Assembly (NCBI GenBank): GCA_950097015.1
Contig: CATNEN010000041.1
Location: 1,306,001-1,370,000, forward strand
DNA length: 64,000 nt
Reading direction: 5' to 3'
From: Macrostomum hystrix
Taxonomy: Eukaryota > Platyhelminthes > Macrostomidae
Shown here: piece after piece, positions 58,901 through 64,000 of the stretch
Numbering within the stretch: the first letter of the stretch is position 1
Layout of the letters: every line of letters begins with the position of its first letter
Translations under genes and position numbers: made by a program
The notes under the pieces: generated by a model
The model's database searches: none
Told to the model about the DNA's origin: nothing
Seen by the model: the letters and a program-made list of their open reading frames with translations, nothing else

Positions 58901-61900
58901 TTCGCTGGATTCTTAGCCTCCTCACGCGTCTAATCAAGCGGGTGCGGCGAACGCGAACGGCTGTAATTCTGCGCAACAGAATGCGTCGCCTCACCCTAAG
59001 CTTCACAGCACGACGTTTCAGAACAATACGCCTCCTGAAAATTCTGCGGACTCGACGTCTAATAACAACATGCCTGCGAATAACCCGCCGAATCTTACGA
59101 TACACACGCCTGACTCGTCGGACGACTCGAGTTACCACACGGCGTACTACGCGACGTCGAACAACGCGTCTGATGATGCGTCGTCGGCGGATGACTCGTC
59201 GGACTCCGATGACTCGTCGGATCACTCTTCGCCTCCTCACGATGCGTCTGAGTGGCACGATGCGTCGGATGACTCGTCGGCGTCTGATGACTCGTCGGAT
59301 CACTCGTCGTCTCCTCACGATGCGTCTTCTTCGCACAATGCGTCGGATGATGCGTCGTCGGCGGATGACTCGTCGGAGTCCGATGACTCGTCGGATCACT
59401 CGTCGCCTCCTCACGATGCGTCTTCTTCGCACAATGCGTCGGATGATGCGTCGTCGGCGGATGACTCGTCGGCGTCTGATGACTCGTCGGATCACTCTTC
59501 GCCTTCTCACGATGCGTCTGCGTGGCACGATGCGTCGGATGACTCGTCGGCGTCTGATGACTCGTCGGATCACTCGTCGTCTCCTCACGATGCGTCTTCT
59601 TCGCACAATGCGTCGGATGATGCGTCGCCGGCGGATGACTCGTCGGCGTCTGATGACTCGTCGGATCACTCGTCGTCTCCTCACGATGCGTCTTCTTCGC
59701 ACAATGCGTCGGATGATGCGTCGTCGGCGGATGACTCGTCGGAGTCCGATGACTCGTCGGATCACTCGTCGCCTCCTCACGATGCGTCTTCTTCGCACAA
59801 TGCGTCGGATGATGCGTCGTCGGCGGATGACTCGTCGGAGTCCGATGACTCGTCGGATCACTCGTCGTCTCCTCACGATGCGTCTTCTTCGTACAATGCG
59901 TCGGATGATGCGTCGTCGGCGGATGACTCTTCGGCGTCTGATGACTCGTCGGATCACTCTTCGCCTTCTCACGATGCGTCTGCGTGGCACGATGCGTCGG
60001 ATGACTCGTCGGCGTCTGATGACTCGTCGGATCACTCGTCCTCTCCTCACGATGCGTCTTCTTCGCACAATGCGTCGGATGATGCGTCGTCGGCGGATGA
60101 CTCTTCGGCGTCTGATGACTCGTCGGATCACTCGTCGCCTCCTCACGATGTGTCTGCGTGGCACGATGCGTCGGATGACTCGTCGGCGTCTGATGACTCG
60201 TCGGACCACTCGTCGTCTCCTCACGATGCGTCTTCTTAGCACAAGGCGTCGGATGATGCGTCGTCGGCGGATGACTCGTCGGCGTCTGATGACTCGTCGG
60301 ATCACTCGTCGTCTTCTCATGATGCGTCTTCTTCGTACAATGCGTCGGATGATGCGTCGTCGGCGGATGACTCGTCGGAGTCCGATGACTCGTCGGATCA
60401 CTCGTCGCCTCCTCACGATGCGTCTTCTTCGCACAAGGCGTCGGATGATGCGTCGTCGGCGGAAGACTCGTCGGCGTCTGATGACTCGTCGGATCACTCG
60501 TCGCCTTCTCACGATACTTCTGCGTGGCACGATGCGTAGGATGACTCGTCGGCGTCTGATGACTCGTCGGATTACTCGTCGTCTCCTCACGATGCGTCTT
60601 CTTCGCACAAGGCGTCGGATGATGCGTCGCCGGCGGATGACTCTTCGGCGTCTGATGACTCGTCGGATCACTCGTCGCCTCCTCACGATGCGTCTTCTTC
60701 GCACAAGGCGTCGGATGATGCGTCGCCGGCGGATGACTCTTCGGCGTCTGATGACTCGTCGGATCACTCTTCGCCTTCTCACGATGCGTCTGCGTGGCAC
60801 GATGCGTCGGAAGACTCGTCGGCGTCTGATGACTCGTCGGATCACTCGTCGTCTCCTCACGACGCGTCTGCGTAGCACGATGCGTCGTAGGATACGTTGG
60901 ATTCTACGTTTGAATGTTCTTAGCTTTTTGTTTATTTTTTTTATAGTGCTACGTGAAGTTTTTCGGCGCCGCTTTGCGTTTTGAAGTAGTTTTCCGAGCC
61001 TTCTGCGTAGCGTTCTGCGATGTTTTTTTATTTCGAAGCGGGTAAAGCTTCTTTGCCTTGTGCGTAGCTGTTTTCTAGCATTCCTTCTGATTTTTCTGAG
61101 GAGTGTTTGAATTCTCTTTTTTAATACGTGACGTTTTGCAACTCCTCGGCAACATTTGTTTAGCTGTAGTTGTCTAACTTTTTGTCTGATTTTTCTGTTT
61201 ATTTGAAGTCTTATTCTTTTTCTTAATGAACGCCACTTTCTGTTAATTGTTCTCTTTAGTTTTCGCTCATATCGTTTTAATATCTTCTTTGTTTTTGTCC
61301 GAACAGCTCTGGACTTCAGGCGCCGAAGTCCATGTTGTAGCCTTTGGCACTTGCAGATCATATTGCCGCGAATGGTTACTTTGCTGCTTCTGCTATATCT
61401 AATGCGCCGTGTGATTGGCTTACGCGCTATCTTTGCTGCCTCTTTTGAGATGAGACCTTTTCGAAAGAAGGCTTTCTTGATGAGCCTGAGCCGATGTTTC
61501 GTCACTGGCTTCTTTTTGAGTTTTCGCATCACTCTTCGCTGATATCGTTTGTTTAACTTTGTCAGCCTTTTACCGAAGGCGCTCTGGACCTTGAAGATTC
61601 TCTTCTTGAAGCGCAAGACGCGCCGCTGAATCCTGGCCTTGTACCGCAGTCGCATCTGCTTGAGAAAATTTTGATAGAGTCGCTTCTTCTCGCGCAGCTT
61701 CTCATGGTAGAGCTTCAGCCTCATCAGAAGTAGCTTGGTCTCATACTTGGCCTTGTAGATTCGTTTGGCTGCCTCCATGATTTTGCGCTTATTGATTTCG
61801 CATTGCTGCGGAGACAGCTTCGTAGCTGAAAGTATTTTTACATGTACTTATTGGTCTCCGTGATTACGATTGGATATCGGTAGCTAAGTAAGATAGACTC

Positions 61901-63556
61901 CGATTGTGACGGCAATGCTTTTGAATAACTCTTACATGACAATGGTGAATGGAATGATATTGACAACTGAGATGAGCAAATGATATTTTTTCACTCTTCA
62001 TTGATTTTTGTAATTGCTGTCAGTGAACGAGAATGATGGCGATAATGATAGTTCATAGTGACAATTCAGCCTTGATGTGAGGACGAGGAGAGACCATGAC
62101 TCCCACGAAGGCTATGAAAAAAGAACATCTGAAAATTCAAAATGAGCACAGGTGTGGCCCGGATTATAAAAATTTGCTAATCGCAGATTGGGTTTACGTC
62201 GATAGAAACAGACAGCAGCAGCAGACTGATATATCCCAGTTAATTGCGCCCAATAGAGAAGTAAGCAAATATAGATACCTATACTCTGGATATCGGGATG
62301 CATAAATCTGGGAGAAAGTACAACAATAAGGAGCAAATTTTTAGTTTTTCTCGTGTCTTCTGTTTGCAGCTACGTAAAACGTAGCCACAGAATCACTGCA
62401 CCCCTATCACTGGCGCCCCAGGGACCTTTGAGGTAGTTCATGAACTCCAGGTTATCCGTCCGTCTTTCTTTATCGACGTATTCAGGATTTTGGGAAATTT
62501 AAAATGAAAACCTTCCTACGAAAGAACTGCCTCAGAAATGACATCTCTGGTTTACCGACCTTTTCAAGCCGTGAATTTATGAGCACATGCAGAATTCTTC
62601 CAGAAATTACACACGGCAACACGAAAATTGGTCATGAATGCGATCGGTAAGGAAAAATCAAGAAAAAAGAATTTCAAGATGGAGGTTGCGGTAAATTAGT
62701 TGGCAAAAAGTTGGCCAATGAGCGGAATGACTCACGCGCCCTGTAGCCGCTGTTGTAGACCCGGTTGCGCCATGCCCCGCCGCAGGTCAGGCCTGATTGG
62801 CCGCTGCACTTGGAGCTGCACTGCGAGTCCGGCGCCTTGCCGTAGCGGCCGTAGCTGTTGCCGCACCAGCACTCGCGCCCGGCCTGAGTGCCGGCATAGC
62901 GTAAACGCAGGCCGCGGCACAGTGCGGCGCAGGACTGCGGCGTGATGGAGCCAGAGCGCGCCAGCTTGGGCAGGTCGCGCGGCTTGAACTGGTCCTTATA
63001 GCAGCCGAGACTGGGCGGCGCGGCCGGGACTGCGGGTTTGACGGCGGCTTGATGTCAGATAACATTATTCACAGATTGATAACAGAGAGATTGATAGAAC
63101 CTGATCATCAGATCCTGATCAGACTTTCTTAGACCTGGTAAGCACTTTGGGTGACATTCTGAGGCCTGGTAAGCTCTTTGGGTGACATTCTGAGGCCTGG
63201 TAAGCTCTTTGGGTGACATTCATGAGCCTGATAAGCTCTTTGGGTGACATTCTGAGGCCTGGTAAGCACCTTGGGTGACATTCTGAGGCCTGGTAAGCTC
63301 TTGAGGTGAGATTCATGGGCCTGATAAGCTCTTGGGGTGAGATTCATGGGCCTGATAAACTCTCAACTTTTGATTCTTAGTGGCTGTTTTATAAAACTCT
63401 GGGTCGGTCTAGAATATTAGAATAGACTAGATTTCAGTAGGCAGGCTGAGGTCTTGAATGCGGCTTACCCGGTCCTCGGCGGCCCTGGATGCTGGCTCCC
63501 GTGGCGGACATTGCTGTCCAGCCGGCGAGAGCGACCAGCAGCAGCCAGATCCTCAT
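35839..63556 (-). CDS. giant secreted WSC-domain arginine-repeat protein, about 8,331 residues
   Basis: Fourteen coding exons: 63556-63469, 63047-62736, 61825-38003, 37901-37857, 37770-37729, 37644-37600, 37389-37321, 37078-37010, 36924-36874, 36736-36686, 36579-36508, 36344-36270, 36179-36135 and 36047-35839. Every intron is phase 1 and the sum is exactly 8,332 codons. Residues 1-20 are a signal peptide (MRIWLLLVALAGWTAMSATG). A WSC domain with eight Cys spans about 45-130. A Lys/Arg-rich non-repeat part with a few Cys spans about 134-440. The arginine array spans about 440-7,875. A Lys/Leu-rich non-repeat part runs to 8,074, followed by a 257-residue Ser/Thr/Gly-rich tail. The array is about 60% Arg with Ile/Val pairs and no acidic residue. 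WSC domains bind carbohydrate. I do not recognise the protein. A secreted polycationic polymer is inferred. Array length may be affected by assembly. Confidence 0.8.
38600..60890 (-). repeat. higher-order coding repeat: 96-bp and 78-bp units with ten conserved inserts
   Basis: The base unit is 96 bp (32 residues: RRRRIVRRRRVIRRVI then RRRRVIRRRRIIRRIV, or with GL in the middle). A 78-bp short form lacks one RRRR block. Ten inserts of about 740 bp divide the array, and successive inserts start 2046, 1950, 2892, 1680, 1950, 2142, 2508, 1740 and 2490 bp apart. The differences between these spacings are sums of 96 and 78, so the array grows and shrinks by whole units. About 150 units in all, by estimate. 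Units at both outer edges are more diverged than those in the middle. Confidence 0.93.
39033..39770 (-). repeat. conserved insert of the arginine array (first of ten in window order)
   Basis: About 740 bp coding some 245 residues. The other copies start at 41079, 43029, 45921, 47601, 49551, 51693, 54201, 55941 and 58431 and are almost identical. It is still Arg-rich, but carries Lys, Thr, Tyr, Phe and exactly two Cys (in ISICTSRIF and ISVCVFRRK), unlike the flanking 32-residue units. It has clear blocks such as VYRKIRRVIRRH, RRTTFRIRRLV and LIPRTRRFIRKIAG. No known domain recognised. Confidence 0.9.
61826..62735 (-). other. intron 2 of the giant gene, nothing recognised
   Basis: Between the WSC exon donor and the giant exon acceptor (TACTTTCAG at 61826-61834). 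Short open frames only. No repeat array or domain seen. Confidence 0.7.
62736..63047 (-). other. exon 2 of the giant gene: WSC domain
   Basis: Codes a short Ala/Pro linker, then CYKDQFKPRDLP, TPQSCAALC, ECWCGNSYG, QCSSKC and LTCGGAWRNRVYNSG. This is the full eight-cysteine WSC pattern at the family's usual length of about 85 residues. In other proteins WSC domains are extracellular and associated with carbohydrate (yeast wall sensors, polycystin-1). The donor GCGC|GTGAGT leaves one base. The giant exon begins with CT, giving Pro, so the two exons are directly compatible. Confidence 0.88.
63125..63350 (-). repeat. about 31-bp minisatellite in intron 1 of the giant gene
   Basis: About seven copies of TGAGGCCTGGTAAGCTCTTT followed by GGGTGACATTC, with TCATGAGCCTGATAAGC variants. 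It lies between the signal-peptide and WSC exons. Confidence 0.92.
63469..63556 (-). other. exon 1 of the giant gene: signal peptide
   Basis: Start codon at 63556-63554. The first 29 codons read MRIWLLLVALAGWTAM then SATGASIQGRRGP, with a hydrophobic core followed by small residues at a likely cleavage site. The donor is CCGG|GTAAGC, leaving one base. The next exon supplies two bases to make Ala, so it is in frame. Confidence 0.85.
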
Positions 63557-64000
63557 TGTGGTTCTGACAGCTGCTTCTGTTGCTTGTGAGATGCAAAGCT
63601 TGTTGGCCAAGTGATTGCTCAGCAAATTAGTTTCAAGATAGTCTTTTATCGCTACTGTTGGCGTTCCCTCCACTCACCGGTCAGGTTTGAGCAGAGAGTC
63701 GTCGGGAGTGAGCAGCGCCAGCCAGGAAGCAGCCACTTTTATCGGAACTGGGCCGGGGCGATACCCGCATTGTGGCCGAGCGGGCAGCAGCGGCGGTTTG
63801 CCAGCCACGCGCCACGCGGCTGATCTGCGAACCCCCGCCACCGGCCGCCAACCACCCGCGCCATCGCCATTCCTTAGTTAAAAAACCAGCTGGCCTGTGG
63901 ACACCGGAGCTTCTGCGAGTCCTCCCAACCCCCCCTGCTTTTGTCCCGCCTTGCGCTAGTCAAGAAGCAGCAGCGGCGGCGGCAGCAGCAGCGGCAGTGA
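63557..64000 (-). promoter_or_regulatory. 5' flank of the giant gene with possible 5' UTR intron
   Basis: On the minus strand a TATA-like GATAAAAG lies at 63743-63736. A good donor (CCG|GTGAGTGG) near 63678 and an acceptor (AACAG) near 63577 suggest a non-coding first exon. Beyond that the flank is GC-rich. The window ends in a GGC/GCA triplet run. All of this is motif-level only. Confidence 0.35.

Noticed and set aside
39672-60239. Plus-strand Ser/Asp/His-rich frames, each starting MPANNPPNLTI
   Set aside because: They repeat once per higher-order unit and end at the same TAG inside each insert. They are frame shadows of the same array and not a family of ten genes.
38003-61825. Protamine or histone-like nuclear protein
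   Set aside because: Arg content fits, but the phased upstream exons give a signal peptide and a WSC domain, which predict secretion. The size is also far beyond any protamine.

Overview
This is eukaryotic, animal-type DNA. Genes are split by introns with GT..AG ends (donors mostly GTGAGT/GTAAGT), and the products are animal families: multi-C-type-lectin receptors, PIGB, NAPE-PLD, a GMC oxidoreductase and a WSC-domain secreted protein. Almost every intron and spacer carries a minisatellite or dispersed repeat. An invertebrate is likely. A free-living flatworm or other lophotrochozoan is my guess only; no diagnostic marker was seen. All exon models were built by hand by matching splice sites and intron phases. 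Each model closes to a whole number of codons, but none has transcript support.

Layout. (1) 59-9139 (minus) and 10734-20640 (plus) are two head-to-head paralogous type I membrane receptors made of strings of C-type lectin domains (1952 and 1717 residues). They share a 1.6 kb divergent promoter region with several GATA-type motifs. (2) 20641-22956 is a repeat-filled spacer with a complete tRNA-derived SINE. (3) 22957-33259 (minus) holds three ordinary metabolic genes in a row: PIGB (GPI mannosyltransferase 3), NAPE-PLD, and a GMC-family flavoprotein oxidoreductase with a truncated second SINE copy in an intron. (4) 34136-35733 is a 24-bp minisatellite that stays open in one frame. (5) 35839-63556 (minus) is one giant gene.

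The giant gene is the striking part. A signal-peptide exon, a WSC-domain exon, one uninterrupted 23.8 kb exon and eleven tiny 3' exons join in consistent phase 1 to encode a predicted secreted protein of about 8,331 residues. About 7,400 residues of it are an arginine repeat: a 32-residue unit of Arg runs and Ile/Val pairs, about 60% Arg, with no Asp or Glu. The repeat is organised in a higher-order array with ten near-identical inserts of about 245 residues. Each insert carries the only cysteines of the repeat region. The C-terminal tail is built of duplicated Ser/Thr/Gly-rich exon cassettes. I know of no described family with this architecture. A secreted polycationic structural, adhesive or mucus-like polymer is the best inference. 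Both antisense frames of the array are also open over long stretches because of codon structure, and I do not treat them as genes.

The genes do not form an obvious pathway. Lectin receptors, GPI-anchor synthesis, lipid-mediator synthesis and a secreted polymer are neighbours by position only.
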